Below, one piece after another: positions 8,482 through 17,324 of a stretch of 64,000 bases of DNA. The position numbers and the translations under genes are program-made. The notes below the pieces were generated by a model. It did no database searches and was not told the origin of the DNA. It worked only from the letters and a program-made list of their open reading frames with translations. Positions within the stretch are counted from its first letter, which is position 1; every line of letters begins with the position of its first letter. The stretch is from Planctomycetota bacterium (lineage in GTDB: Bacteria; Planctomycetota; SZUA-567), in the NCBI GenBank assembly GCA_020060765.1, contig JAGUZQ010000110.1:1-64000 (forward strand), given 5' to 3'.

Positions 8482-9702
8482 TCAGGCATCATCTCGCTTC
8501 TCCCTCGCACCGCGAAGATGAAGGCAGAGAAAACCACCAGTGGCCACCAGTCCGAAAGAGGCCAGCAGCAGCCAGAACTGAACCGGCTCCCCCGACAGTT
8601 GAGGATAAAGCAGCGCGCCGATATAGGGGCCGATGGAATAGCCTACACCGCGCACGGTGCTGAACGCGCCCATGTATCTGCCCAGCATGTGCGCCGGGGC
8701 GACCCGGCTGATCCAGGTGGAGAAGGTCGGCAGCGTCAGCACCTCGCCCGAGGAAATCAGGATCACCGACAACACCGCCAGCCCGAACGACGAAGCCCAG
8801 CCCAGGGAAGCGTAACCCAGGGTATAAACGGTCGCGCCGATCACCAGGCACAGCGACAACCGCAGCCGCTCGATCATCCGGTTGACCGGCAGTTGCAGGA
8901 CGATGACGGTCAGGCCGTTAGCGGCATACATCATGCCCAGTTGGTTGCTGGTCAGGCCAATATTGTTCTTGGCATAGATGGAGAGGGTAGAATAAAGCTG
9001 CGACGTCATCAGGAACAACAGCAGGGAAACGACCATCATAACCGCGAAAATCCGGTGCGCGCAGAGGACACTGAAGAAACTGCGCTCGGTGCGCGCCGCG
9101 ACCGGGTGGCTGACCTTCTCCTCCGGGCAGGTGGCGCGGACGAAAAACGACGCCGACAGGCACAGCACACCGGTCAGCCCGAATAACAGGGAAAATGGCG
9201 TACGCGCCAGAAACGCCCCCAGCATCGGCCCCACCATCCAGCCGATATTGGTGCCGATGCGGATTTTCCCGTAGGCGCGCGGACGTTCGTGTTCGAGAGT
9301 GATGTCGGTGATATAGGAGTCGGAGGCGACCTGGAAAAACGTGCCCATGCCGGCGCTGAAAAACAACGCAATCATGAACCAGGAAAAGGGCGCGTCAAAG
9401 GCGGCGAAGGCCGAAAGGCAGAAAAAAATCGCCGCCCGCCCCAACGGCCCCCAGATCAGAACCTTGCGCCGACCGATCCGGTCGGCCAGCCCTCCCGCCA
9501 CCATCGGCCCTACAATGCTGGCCACGCCCATGACCGGATAGATCAAGCCGACATGGGAAAGGGCAAAGCCGCGCTCCAGGTTGAGGTAAAGCGGCAGAAA
9601 GGGGTAGACGATGGAATACGCCAGCGAGTTGACGAACCAGGCGGCGGCCAGATGCACCACCCGCTCGGGATGAGAGGAAGTATTCACGGTGTCTTCAGCC
9701 AT
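8482..9702 (-). CDS. Major facilitator superfamily transporter
   Basis: A 406-residue membrane protein with twelve predicted hydrophobic helices. Between helices 2 and 3 is the MFS motif A, GGLADRIGRRKVLIWG. A second, degenerate copy follows the central loop around residue 200, where the charged ATCPEEKVSHPVAARTERS links the two halves. This organisation fits drug/H+ antiporter-like or sugar efflux MFS proteins, but the substrate is not deducible. It has 128 nt to ruvB and 213 nt to the GH20 gene, so it is probably its own transcription unit or follows the hexosaminidase gene, in which case a sugar role is possible. Confidence 0.85.
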   Translation of the reverse strand: MAEDTVNTSSHPERVVHLAAAWFVNSLAYSIVYPFLPLYLNLERGFALSHVGLIYPVMGVASIVGPMVAGGLADRIGRRKVLIWGPLGRAAIFFCLSAFAAFDAPFSWFMIALFFSAGMGTFFQVASDSYITDITLEHERPRAYGKIRIGTNIGWMVGPMLGAFLARTPFSLLFGLTGVLCLSASFFVRATCPEEKVSHPVAARTERSFFSVLCAHRIFAVMMVVSLLLFLMTSQLYSTLSIYAKNNIGLTSNQLGMMYAANGLTVIVLQLPVNRMIERLRLSLCLVIGATVYTLGYASLGWASSFGLAVLSVILISSGEVLTLPTFSTWISRVAPAHMLGRYMGAFSTVRGVGYSIGPYIGALLYPQLSGEPVQFWLLLASFGLVATGGFLCLHLRGAREKRDDA

Positions 9703-9753
9703 GGCGGAAGCATAACTCCCGCCCTGGCCGCTGTCAATCGGTTATCGCGGGAA

Positions 9754-9925
9754 CTGGCTATTCCGCCAGGGCAATCGCATTAAAATCCCCCTCTCCCCTT
9801 GCAAGGGGAGAGGGAACTTGTTTTGCCCTTCAATGAAGCTTTCACGGTAAAGTGTAGATGCCACTTGGGCGTATTAGTTCCCGAAACACAGCTATTTTTA
9901 ATGCGATAGCCCTGGCTATTCCGCC
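9754..9925. mobile_element. MITE-like element with terminal inverted repeats and target duplication
   Basis: Terminal inverted repeats AGGGC[A/T]ATCGCATTAAAA lie at 9768-9785 and, reverse complemented, at 9896-9913 (17 of 18 identical). They are flanked by a direct repeat CTGGCTATTCCGCC (9754-9767 and 9912-9925), which looks like a 12-14 bp target duplication. The right copy contains the GH20 stop codon, so the element inserted exactly at the 3' end of that gene. Inside is a perfect 26-bp palindrome (9789-9814). There is no coding capacity in about 146 bp, so mobilisation would need a transposase in trans. Confidence 0.65.
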
Positions 9926-11955
9926 CGCATCTCCTTCAATTTGCGCAAAAGGTTGTCATAGCGAAAATCAATTTCGCTAAACCGACAGGCAAGATATTCC
10001 TCGGTGTCTTCGGTGCGGAAATACGGCGTCACGGTTTCGCGCAGCTTCTTCCTGGCGTCTTCCCGCAGTTGCTGCTCGCGTTCCTCGAACAATTCCAGAT
10101 TGGAGCCAACCGTGTCGTTGCGCCTGCCGCCGGTGTCTGGCATCAGGCCAAACCCGCGCCGAAACAGCATGGCTTCCAGTTGCCAGCATTCGACTTCAAA
10201 CCAATGGCGGAAAATATCGAACTCCACCCACCCTTTCAGAAGAGCGACGTATTCCCGGCTTTTCTCCGCCTGCGCCTCCAATTTCTTGATCCACTGCAAG
10301 GCGATGTCGTTGTTTTCTCCGAGGTAATTATATACGCCTGCCAGCAGTTTTCCGCAGCCGACGCCGAACCGGTGCGCCGCCGCGTGTTCGATATACTCCG
10401 CCTGCCGGAGTTGCCCGTTCCAGGCATATTGCGCATGAGCCGACAAGCCGTCCAGCGCGGTTTCCCACGGCGCGTACAAAGCGCGCAGGCTGTTGGAGCG
10501 AGACCAGGAGGAAATCACCACTCCCATCCCGTCCTGCTTGCGCACGAAATTGGCCCAGGCAATCGCGTTCTCCAATCTGCCGCTGATATTGTTCTGACCG
10601 AAAGTGCGACCAGACGTTCCGCACCGCGCCGCGCCCACGCCGATCAGGTCGAACCCCAGTTCCTGGAAATAAATGTAATGCGGCGAAAGATTGCCTACCC
10701 CGTCCTCGTCAGGTTTGAAATATTTCGCGGCGTAGTTTTTCAGTTTTTCGCCCGCGCGCTCGATGATCCTGTCTTCGCGCACAAACACCGCCTTGTCCGG
10801 ATCGACGACCTCGTTCAGACTTTTCGCCCCGCTTTCGGGATAATACAGGCCGAAATTCTCGCCTTCTCCCCAGTACATGAACCTGCGCCCCTCGCGCCCG
10901 TCCTCGCAGACACAATCGTGATAGATCCATTCGCAGAGAATGATATCGCGCGGTAGCGACTCCACCTTTTCCGGCGAATCGGTGCGCCAGAACATGTCGC
11001 ACCACATCATCAGACGTTTGCCGTTGGCTTTCAATAGTTCGTGCCATTTCATCAAGTGCTTGCTGTAGATATCCAGTTTCGCCTCCCCCGCATCCAACCT
11101 CTTCACGCACTCCGGGCAGGTCGCCAGGCACCAGGTCTCGTCCGCGCCTACGTGAAAATACGGCTCCGGCTGGTGCAGTTCCAGCACTTCCTCAATCATC
11201 TGCCTGACGATTTCGACCGCATCGGGATTGCTGGGGCAGATTTCGTTGATCGCGGTGCCTTCTGCGAGGTGGCGGTATTTTTCGTGTTTCAGCAGGAATT
11301 CCAGATGCCCGTGAGTCTGGATCAGCGGGACCGGCATGATCCCGCGCAGGCGGCAGAAAGCGAGAATCTGTTTCCATTCCTCCAGCGACGGCGCGCCGGG
11401 CTTGACAATTTCCTTGACGCATTTAAACGGGAACCAGTCCTCGTATTCGATCCAGACCATGTTGATTTTCCACTGCGCCAGTCTTTCGATAAACTGATAG
11501 AGATAATCCAAATCGGGAAAGCCGCCCTTGCAGTCAAGGTGGTAGCCGCGCACCGCCAGATCGGGCGCATCGAAAATTTCCACGCAGGGCAGTTTTTTGC
11601 CAGCGCCGGTGAAAATCTGGCAGACCGTATTTACGCCGTTAGCCAGCCCCTCGTCGTCGCGCGCGGCTATTTTTACCCCGGCTTCTCTGATCCGTAGCGC
11701 ATAGGAGCCGCGCTTTTCATGTTTCAGCACAAGCTCTTCGCCATCATCCGCGCCCAGGACAAGGCAATCGCCGCCGTTGGATTTTTTCAGCTTTACCCCC
11801 AGATGCTCGCCTAGCCGCTCTACCTGCGCTTTAGCCGAAACTATGTCCTTCGGAAAAGTCGCGGCGGAGAATCTGGCAACGTCGCAGATTCCCCGCAGTT
11901 GCCTCAGTCTTTTCGGTTTAGGAAACACCAGTCCGTCTGTTTCGTAGTCCAACAT
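9916..11955 (-). CDS. GH20 family beta-N-acetylhexosaminidase
   Basis: A 679-residue protein. Residues 1-125 form the GH20b-like alpha/beta domain (DDEGLANGVNTVCQIF), followed by the catalytic barrel. The diagnostic HVGADETW near residues 262-270 supplies the Asp-Glu pair of substrate-assisted catalysis. It likely removes terminal GlcNAc or GalNAc from glycans. CPECVKR and CPSNPD nearby add cysteines common in Lentisphaerota GH20 proteins. No signal peptide is visible, which implies a cytoplasmic enzyme acting on imported oligosaccharides. The RBS CAGGAG sits 6 nt before the ATG. It is divergent from an AraC regulator, its probable activator. Its stop codon lies inside the MITE target duplication. 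Confidence 0.85.
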   Translation of the reverse strand: MLDYETDGLVFPKPKRLRQLRGICDVARFSAATFPKDIVSAKAQVERLGEHLGVKLKKSNGGDCLVLGADDGEELVLKHEKRGSYALRIREAGVKIAARDDEGLANGVNTVCQIFTGAGKKLPCVEIFDAPDLAVRGYHLDCKGGFPDLDYLYQFIERLAQWKINMVWIEYEDWFPFKCVKEIVKPGAPSLEEWKQILAFCRLRGIMPVPLIQTHGHLEFLLKHEKYRHLAEGTAINEICPSNPDAVEIVRQMIEEVLELHQPEPYFHVGADETWCLATCPECVKRLDAGEAKLDIYSKHLMKWHELLKANGKRLMMWCDMFWRTDSPEKVESLPRDIILCEWIYHDCVCEDGREGRRFMYWGEGENFGLYYPESGAKSLNEVVDPDKAVFVREDRIIERAGEKLKNYAAKYFKPDEDGVGNLSPHYIYFQELGFDLIGVGAARCGTSGRTFGQNNISGRLENAIAWANFVRKQDGMGVVISSWSRSNSLRALYAPWETALDGLSAHAQYAWNGQLRQAEYIEHAAAHRFGVGCGKLLAGVYNYLGENNDIALQWIKKLEAQAEKSREYVALLKGWVEFDIFRHWFEVECWQLEAMLFRRGFGLMPDTGGRRNDTVGSNLELFEEREQQLREDARKKLRETVTPYFRTEDTEEYLACRFSEIDFRYDNLLRKLKEMRAE

Positions 11956-12071
11956 TTGACACTCCTGTGTAAATAATATAATTTAAGGCTGCGAAGCAAA
12001 GCACTACAGTTATACTTACCCTGTCTGAAAGCATTTTCAATTCGCATTGCGTGATTGCGGGGGAGCATTTT

Positions 12072-12905
12072 GTGCAGAAGCAGGATTGGACCGCCTACCG
12101 CACGGTAAAGTCGTGTGATAAACTGCCGCTAGGGGTATACTCGGTCGGCTATTATCACTTCCCCGCCAACCGGCGTTCTACCCACCGTTTCGTACAGCAT
12201 CTGCAAATTACCTGGAGCGTGAAGGGAGCAGGCAGGATTCTGCTTAACGGCAAACTCCATCCGCTGCCGCAGGAATCCGTCGCGATCTATCTGCCCGGAA
12301 TGGAGCATCTCTATTATTCCGAAGCAGAACCGTGGGAAATATGCTACCTGTCGCTGGACGGGGCGGAGATGGAGCATATCTTCCGGCTGTTCGGGTTCGA
12401 CCTCGCCAGGCCGCTGCAGGTGGGGAAATGCCCGGTATCGCTGCTGCGCAGAATCTACCAAGAGGTTACGCAGATCGGCGCCACCCACGAACGACTCTGC
12501 AGCCTGTACGCTTACGAAATGCTGATTCATCTGGCCAATAATGTAAAAAGCGAGCCGCTCCCCGACGCCGATCTTTCCCTGCAAGAGGAGATTATCGCCT
12601 GTATGCACCGGCATGTCTCCGACGCCGACGTTGGTATTTCCCAAATCGCGCTGGAACTGAAAATCGACCGGTCGGTTTTGAGCAGGCTGTTTCACGAAAC
12701 CGCCGGAATGCCTCCCAGCGATTATTTCCGCGCCGTCAGATTACAGAAAGCGATGGGCATGTTGACCGGCAGCGGGGAAGCCGTGGGAGCAATCGCACAG
12801 ACTTGCGGATTCACCGACGCCAAAACCATGTCGCGCGTTTTCCGCCGCGAGCTGGGAATGACACCCACCGAGTTCCGCGAAAGACATCTGAAAGACAACC
12901 GCTAA
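12072..12905 (+). CDS. AraC family transcriptional regulator
   Basis: A sugar-responsive activator type of about 277 residues. The N-terminal half is a cupin-like sensing domain (LPGMEHLYYSEAEPWEICYL). The last ~95 residues are the AraC double helix-turn-helix: ISQIALELKIDRSVLSRLFHETAGMPPSDYF, then IAQTCGFTDAKTMSRVFRRELGMTPTEFR. I chose GTG at 12072 because GGGGGAG lies 6 nt upstream. An earlier in-frame GTG at 12051 has no RBS. It is transcribed divergently from the GH20 gene, which it probably controls. It ends in a 4-bp tail-to-tail overlap with the M50/HlyD gene. Confidence 0.88.
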   Translation: MQKQDWTAYRTVKSCDKLPLGVYSVGYYHFPANRRSTHRFVQHLQITWSVKGAGRILLNGKLHPLPQESVAIYLPGMEHLYYSEAEPWEICYLSLDGAEMEHIFRLFGFDLARPLQVGKCPVSLLRRIYQEVTQIGATHERLCSLYAYEMLIHLANNVKSEPLPDADLSLQEEIIACMHRHVSDADVGISQIALELKIDRSVLSRLFHETAGMPPSDYFRAVRLQKAMGMLTGSGEAVGAIAQTCGFTDAKTMSRVFRRELGMTPTEFRERHLKDNR

Positions 12906-15019
12906 AAACCGCTTTCGCGCAGAAGCACACCCCAGATGCGTCTGCCGAAGTTAGCCAGATACGAAACCGGTTCCGTTTCAGCGATGATAAATCCCGGCGT
13001 GCCGACGGCCTGGCTGTTGACGTTTTCATCGAGCACGATCCGTATCTCGTAATACGGCTGGCTCGGCATGAACGACTCACCTGCTTTTTTTCCCACGACA
13101 TTGCCGCCGTGTTCAGCCATGAGAGCGGCAAACGCCATCCGCTCCGCTTTGGTACGGTTGACTGTACCAATTTTCCCGGCATACTTTTTTCCGTCGCAAC
13201 CGTTGACAAAGCTGACGCTGGCACCGGTTTTGATTTCACCGATTTTCTGTTCCGGCAGATAGGCGACTACCACGCGTTTTTGTGGGGAAATCAGCGTCGC
13301 GACCACGGTATTCCGCTTGACCGCCTGGCCGGGGAGCAAGTCCGGGTTAAGATATGCCACTATCCCGCCCTGTGCCGCGTCGACCGAGTTCTGCCGCGCC
13401 ACTTCGGTTTTCTCCGCCAGTTCCAGTTTTATCTTTTCCCGTTCTTCCAGTTTTTCCCGCCAGAACGCCATATCCTCGCCGTCGCCGCCCAGCATTTTAA
13501 TTTCCTCGTCGAGGCAGGCGAGTTCTGACCGCAGAATTTTCAGGTCGGTTTCCAATTGCGGATTATCCACTTTCAGCAACAATTCACCCGGCGCGATTTT
13601 CTCATCCAGTTGCAGCGGACGCAGGAATGAGACCGTCCCCTCCGCTGGAACATACAATGTCTGGCTGACTTGCGGAATCACGACCCCGGGAACGGTGAAG
13701 GTTCTTTCCAGGGGAATCGTCAGCCAGAGCGCGAAAGCCGATAGCGCCAGCAAAGTCATCAGCAACCGGGTGTTAAACGTCAGCAGATTTTTCATCCGGA
13801 ATATTTCCCCAAACTCGTTCACCGCCGGGCGCGCGATAAAGAGCCAGATTTCAGTCAGAAACAGAAAGATGCCCAGCGCCTTGGTGAATTTATAATACAC
13901 CAGCACCGCGATGCCGAGATATAAAAAAAACCGGTACAGCCAGGTGTAGACCGAATACGCCATCATCCACGTTAGCCGACGCGCGCTTACCGTCTCGGGC
14001 GGCGGCAGGCGCAAGCCCAGAAACGCCTGCCGCAGTTTCCATTTCGTCAGCGCAAAGGCGCGACGTTGGAGATTTTCCACGCCGGAAAAATCCATCAGCA
14101 GATAATAGCCGTCAAACCGCATCGCGGGATTCATGTTGACGATGAAGGTCGACACCAGCGTGCCGCTGGACAGCAGAAACCAGACGCTTTGCCAGACACC
14201 GGGCGGGCTTGCCACCCAGAACAGCAGCGCCCAGCCCGCCAGCGCCAGTTCCGCGCCCACACCTGCCAGTCCTACGATGAACCGCTGGCGGCGGGAGGAT
14301 AATTGCCAGACGTCTGTCACGTCGCAAAAAGGAATCGGCCAGAACACCATGAAAGCGATGCCCATGGAGCGCACTCGGACGCCGTAATTCGTCGCCACGT
14401 AAGCGTGGGAAAATTCGTGCAGCGACTTGATGAAAATTATCGCTATCCCGTAGGAAATCAGCCCCGGCAGAGTCAGGAATGATTGGAACGTGGTCCAATA
14501 CAATTCCGCGCGGCTGGAAACCAGCAGCAGCCCCAGGCAGGCGGCGAGAAAATGAATCCTCAGCATCACCGGCGAAGCCAGCAGCCTTATCGCGCCCACG
14601 GTTTCGCGCAGGAATTTTTCCGGCCTGAGCAGCGGAATTTTGAAAAAGAGGTAGTGCGCCAGCAGCCACTGCACGGGCGACATTTTTCCCGCGCGCCCGG
14701 CCTGCTCCAGCATTTTGCCCTGCGCCGACCCGATGCTATCCAGCAGGCTGTTTTCTGCGGCAGAGGTCAGCAGACTCGACAGCTCCTGCGCGGTCGGACG
14801 CACTGTTGTCGACTGCCGGATATTTTCCAGCCATTCGGTACTCGTCATGCCGCGCCGAAGCAGCCGCAACGCCGCCGCTTCCGCCCAGCCCAGTTTGCAG
14901 TATCTGCCGGAAATAGGATCGAACACGGTTCGAGTCGGCGCACCAGTCTCGTCGGCGGGGCCGTCGCGAAAAACCAGGTCGCGCCGCAGTCCCGGCAGGC
15001 CGGTTTCGGCCGCGCTCAT
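12902..15019 (-). CDS. M50 zinc metallopeptidase with PqqD-like start and HlyD-like C terminus
   Basis: A 705-residue multidomain membrane protein. Residues 25-95 look like a PqqD-type winged domain (FDPISGRYCKLGWAEAAAL). Residues 150-450 are membrane helices carrying the S2P zinc site, HEFSH at 201-205 with the third ligand Asp303 in NMNPAMRFDGYY. The last 270 residues are a HlyD/biotinyl-lipoyl and beta-barrel adaptor (PAEGTVSFLRPLQLDEKIAPGELLLKVDN). Such proteins occur in type I-like export operons, where they may process or gate a substrate. It overlaps the upstream HlyD gene by 4 nt and is the last gene of the tolC-hlyD-hlyD-M50 operon. Confidence 0.85.
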   Translation of the reverse strand: MSAAETGLPGLRRDLVFRDGPADETGAPTRTVFDPISGRYCKLGWAEAAALRLLRRGMTSTEWLENIRQSTTVRPTAQELSSLLTSAAENSLLDSIGSAQGKMLEQAGRAGKMSPVQWLLAHYLFFKIPLLRPEKFLRETVGAIRLLASPVMLRIHFLAACLGLLLVSSRAELYWTTFQSFLTLPGLISYGIAIIFIKSLHEFSHAYVATNYGVRVRSMGIAFMVFWPIPFCDVTDVWQLSSRRQRFIVGLAGVGAELALAGWALLFWVASPPGVWQSVWFLLSSGTLVSTFIVNMNPAMRFDGYYLLMDFSGVENLQRRAFALTKWKLRQAFLGLRLPPPETVSARRLTWMMAYSVYTWLYRFFLYLGIAVLVYYKFTKALGIFLFLTEIWLFIARPAVNEFGEIFRMKNLLTFNTRLLMTLLALSAFALWLTIPLERTFTVPGVVIPQVSQTLYVPAEGTVSFLRPLQLDEKIAPGELLLKVDNPQLETDLKILRSELACLDEEIKMLGGDGEDMAFWREKLEEREKIKLELAEKTEVARQNSVDAAQGGIVAYLNPDLLPGQAVKRNTVVATLISPQKRVVVAYLPEQKIGEIKTGASVSFVNGCDGKKYAGKIGTVNRTKAERMAFAALMAEHGGNVVGKKAGESFMPSQPYYEIRIVLDENVNSQAVGTPGFIIAETEPVSYLANFGRRIWGVLLRESGF

Positions 15020-16359
15020 CTGCCCACCGCCTGACGCAGCTTGAGCCAGGGCTTGCGAAACACCCAGTAGGCCAGCGACGCCTTTTCGCCGTAACAGACC
15101 GCGGTTCCGCCCAAGCCGTGGGGAGGGCTCTCTCCGATCCAGTCTGCTTCGATGCGAAAAGCGTAGACTCCTGCGGGACTGAGTTCGGCCTGCGGTGAGA
15201 CGGCGGAGATTTTCGCGGGCAGCGATTTCTCCGGGCTGATGTCCAGAAACACGTCGACAAGCAAAGACCGGTCGAGGCCGACGTTGTCGTTATGCGGCAG
15301 CCAGATACGCGCGCGAGTATCAGTAGAGGCGACGATAGCCAGTACCCGTTCGCCGGTCTGCACCGCGCGACCCTCCCACTCCTCCGGGCGGTCGATCAGC
15401 GCGACGCCGTCCTTCTCGGCGCGCACATCGAGGCGGGAAAACATGTATTCCGCCAGTTGCAGGCGCAATTCCTCCTGCTTCAACCGGTGGCGCAGCACCT
15501 TGCAATGCGCCAGCAATTTCGGATCGCTGAAGGCTCCAGCCGTTTCCTGCTCCAGTTGCGCCTGGTAAACCAGTATGCGTTGCTCGGCCACGTTTTTTTC
15601 ATGCGCTGGAATCTGCTTGTGATAGGAAAAAAGCAGGTCGCCGGCTTTCACTTCCTGGCCGTTGGCCACGCAAACCTTTTCCACTACCCCGTCCAGCGGC
15701 GCGGTCACGACGCTTTGCTCCCTGGACACCACCTCGCAGGGCGAAATCAGTCGTAAAGGAAACTGGTAAATAAAAAACAGGTAAATGACCAGCGCCAGCG
15801 TCACACCGCCCAGGAGCCGCCGAAGGCGCGAAGTCCTGCCCGGCCGCGTCTGCGGAAAAAATCTCTGCAAAACCGAAGCGTATCCCGCCCCCAACGTCTC
15901 CACCACCGGCAAAATCGACTGCGGCCACTCTTCCAGCCGCTCAAACCAGAGAGCCGCGCAGATCCGCCCGTGACATTTTAAGGGAACCCAAAGCAGGGAA
16001 GAGGCGCTTTTACCGGAAAACACCAGTTCCCAGTCGGCTTTCGCTGCTTTTTCCTCGGGAACATTGAGCAGGGAAACTGCTTCAATTTTCCGGAACTTAT
16101 CAGCCAGCCGCCGCGCGGCAGCGGCGAGCGAGGAATGGTGGTCGATTTTCACCTGTCCGGAAACTCCCAGGATTTCGGGCTGTTTCCCGTCTAGCGAAAA
16201 GAAAAATGCCTGATCATAGGCGAAGAGATGAACCGTGTTGTTCAGCATCCGGAACGAAGCCGCCTGCCGGTTTTCCGCGCCAGACAAGTCGGCCAGCAGA
16301 TTGAACATCACCCCCAGCGCCTGAGCCGCTCCATCGACGGGAACTTTATTTTCGGCCAT
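15016..16359 (-). CDS. HlyD-family membrane fusion protein with N-terminal GAF-like domain
   Basis: About 447 residues. Residues 1-180 resemble a GAF domain (VHLFAYDQAFFFSLDGKQPEILGVSG; LLWVPLKCHGRICAALWFE). One membrane helix follows near residue 190 (LALVIYLFFIYQFPL), then a HlyD adaptor with the lipoyl half-motif APLDGVVEKVCVANGQEVKAGDLL, a short coiled coil and a beta-barrel. This topology would place a small-molecule-binding domain in the cytoplasm and the adaptor in the periplasm. The start is taken at Met 16359 rather than 16377. It overlaps the preceding hlyD by 14 nt. No ABC ATPase is seen in the operon, so the energy source for export is unclear. Confidence 0.85.
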   Translation of the reverse strand: MAENKVPVDGAAQALGVMFNLLADLSGAENRQAASFRMLNNTVHLFAYDQAFFFSLDGKQPEILGVSGQVKIDHHSSLAAAARRLADKFRKIEAVSLLNVPEEKAAKADWELVFSGKSASSLLWVPLKCHGRICAALWFERLEEWPQSILPVVETLGAGYASVLQRFFPQTRPGRTSRLRRLLGGVTLALVIYLFFIYQFPLRLISPCEVVSREQSVVTAPLDGVVEKVCVANGQEVKAGDLLFSYHKQIPAHEKNVAEQRILVYQAQLEQETAGAFSDPKLLAHCKVLRHRLKQEELRLQLAEYMFSRLDVRAEKDGVALIDRPEEWEGRAVQTGERVLAIVASTDTRARIWLPHNDNVGLDRSLLVDVFLDISPEKSLPAKISAVSPQAELSPAGVYAFRIEADWIGESPPHGLGGTAVCYGEKASLAYWVFRKPWLKLRQAVGR

Positions 16360-17320
16360 CGCGTTGTCCCGCCACATGACTGTTCAGGCACGCCATATCC
16401 AGCACGCCGCGCATCCCGCTGTACAGGATTTTCTTTCCCCCCGTCTCGCGATTGGGGACTTCCGCCCAGATTTCTATCATCGAGGTGGTGGCTTCAATTT
16501 CCGCGCCGATGTTGGTAACGACTGCGTCCACAGTAGCGTCAAGCTCCTGCAGATGGATCGGTACGCGCTGCCCGACCGTGATCAATTTCAGCAGATTCGA
16601 CGGCAGGTAAAACCGCGCGTGCAGACTGGCGTCGTCGATGATTTCAATCAGATCCTGCCCCGCCTGCACCCGCTCGTTTTCCCGCGCCAGCAGCTTTGCG
16701 GCCTTGCCCGCATAGGGCGCGCGGATGACGCAGGCGTCGAATTGCCTAGCTGCAATGTCAACCTCCGCCTGCGCGCGGTCGGCCTCGGCCTGAGCCTTGA
16801 CCACCTCGTAAGTGAAATCGGAAAGGCGTTTGTCGGCGATCACCAGATCGGCCTGCGCGATTTTGGCGGCAGACTCGGCTTCCGCCAGTTCGTTCTGCGA
16901 AATCGCCTTGTCCTGAAACAGGCGCTGTTTTGATTTCAGGTCTTCGGCGGTGGCTTTCAGCCGCGCGAGTGCCTTGTCGCGGTTAGCCAGGTGAATGGTC
17001 TTGTCCAGCACTTCCAGATAGCCCTTCGCGGCGGCGAGATTGGCTTTGGCGCGGGAGAGATTGGCGAGGTAAACCGCGGAGTCGAGTTCCACCAGCACCG
17101 CCCCTGCTTTGAACTCGTCGCCGTTCTCGACGCGGATTTTGCTGACGGTGGTGGTTATCTCGGTACTGAGGGAACAGCGTCTCTTGGGTGTGAGAACTAC
17201 CGCAATCCGGTTTTCGGGAGAAATTTCCTCACCGCCGCGCGCGGCAACGGCCGAAGCGACCAGGCAGAGAATCAGGAGACCACGACGCATCGGTTTTTCC
17301 CGGACGGCAGCGGTGCGCAT
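16346..17320 (-). CDS. Periplasmic adaptor subunit, HlyD/RND type
   Basis: About 324 residues. The N-terminal hydrophobic stretch RRGLLILCLVASAVAARG is a probable signal peptide. The mature part has the lipoyl half ISKIRVENGD-like segment (VSKIRVENGDEFKAGAVLVELDS), a long coiled-coil hairpin (about residues 70-170, rich in Ala, Lys and Glu), the second lipoyl half VIRAPYAGKAAKLLARENERVQAG and a beta-barrel. It should bridge inner-membrane components to the TolC-like protein encoded directly upstream. Translation likely starts 4 nt after the tolC stop. A further Met at 17290 is also possible. Confidence 0.85.
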   Translation of the reverse strand: MRTAAVREKPMRRGLLILCLVASAVAARGGEEISPENRIAVVLTPKRRCSLSTEITTTVSKIRVENGDEFKAGAVLVELDSAVYLANLSRAKANLAAAKGYLEVLDKTIHLANRDKALARLKATAEDLKSKQRLFQDKAISQNELAEAESAAKIAQADLVIADKRLSDFTYEVVKAQAEADRAQAEVDIAARQFDACVIRAPYAGKAAKLLARENERVQAGQDLIEIIDDASLHARFYLPSNLLKLITVGQRVPIHLQELDATVDAVVTNIGAEIEATTSMIEIWAEVPNRETGGKKILYSGMRGVLDMACLNSHVAGQRDGRK

Positions 17321-17324
17321 CGGC

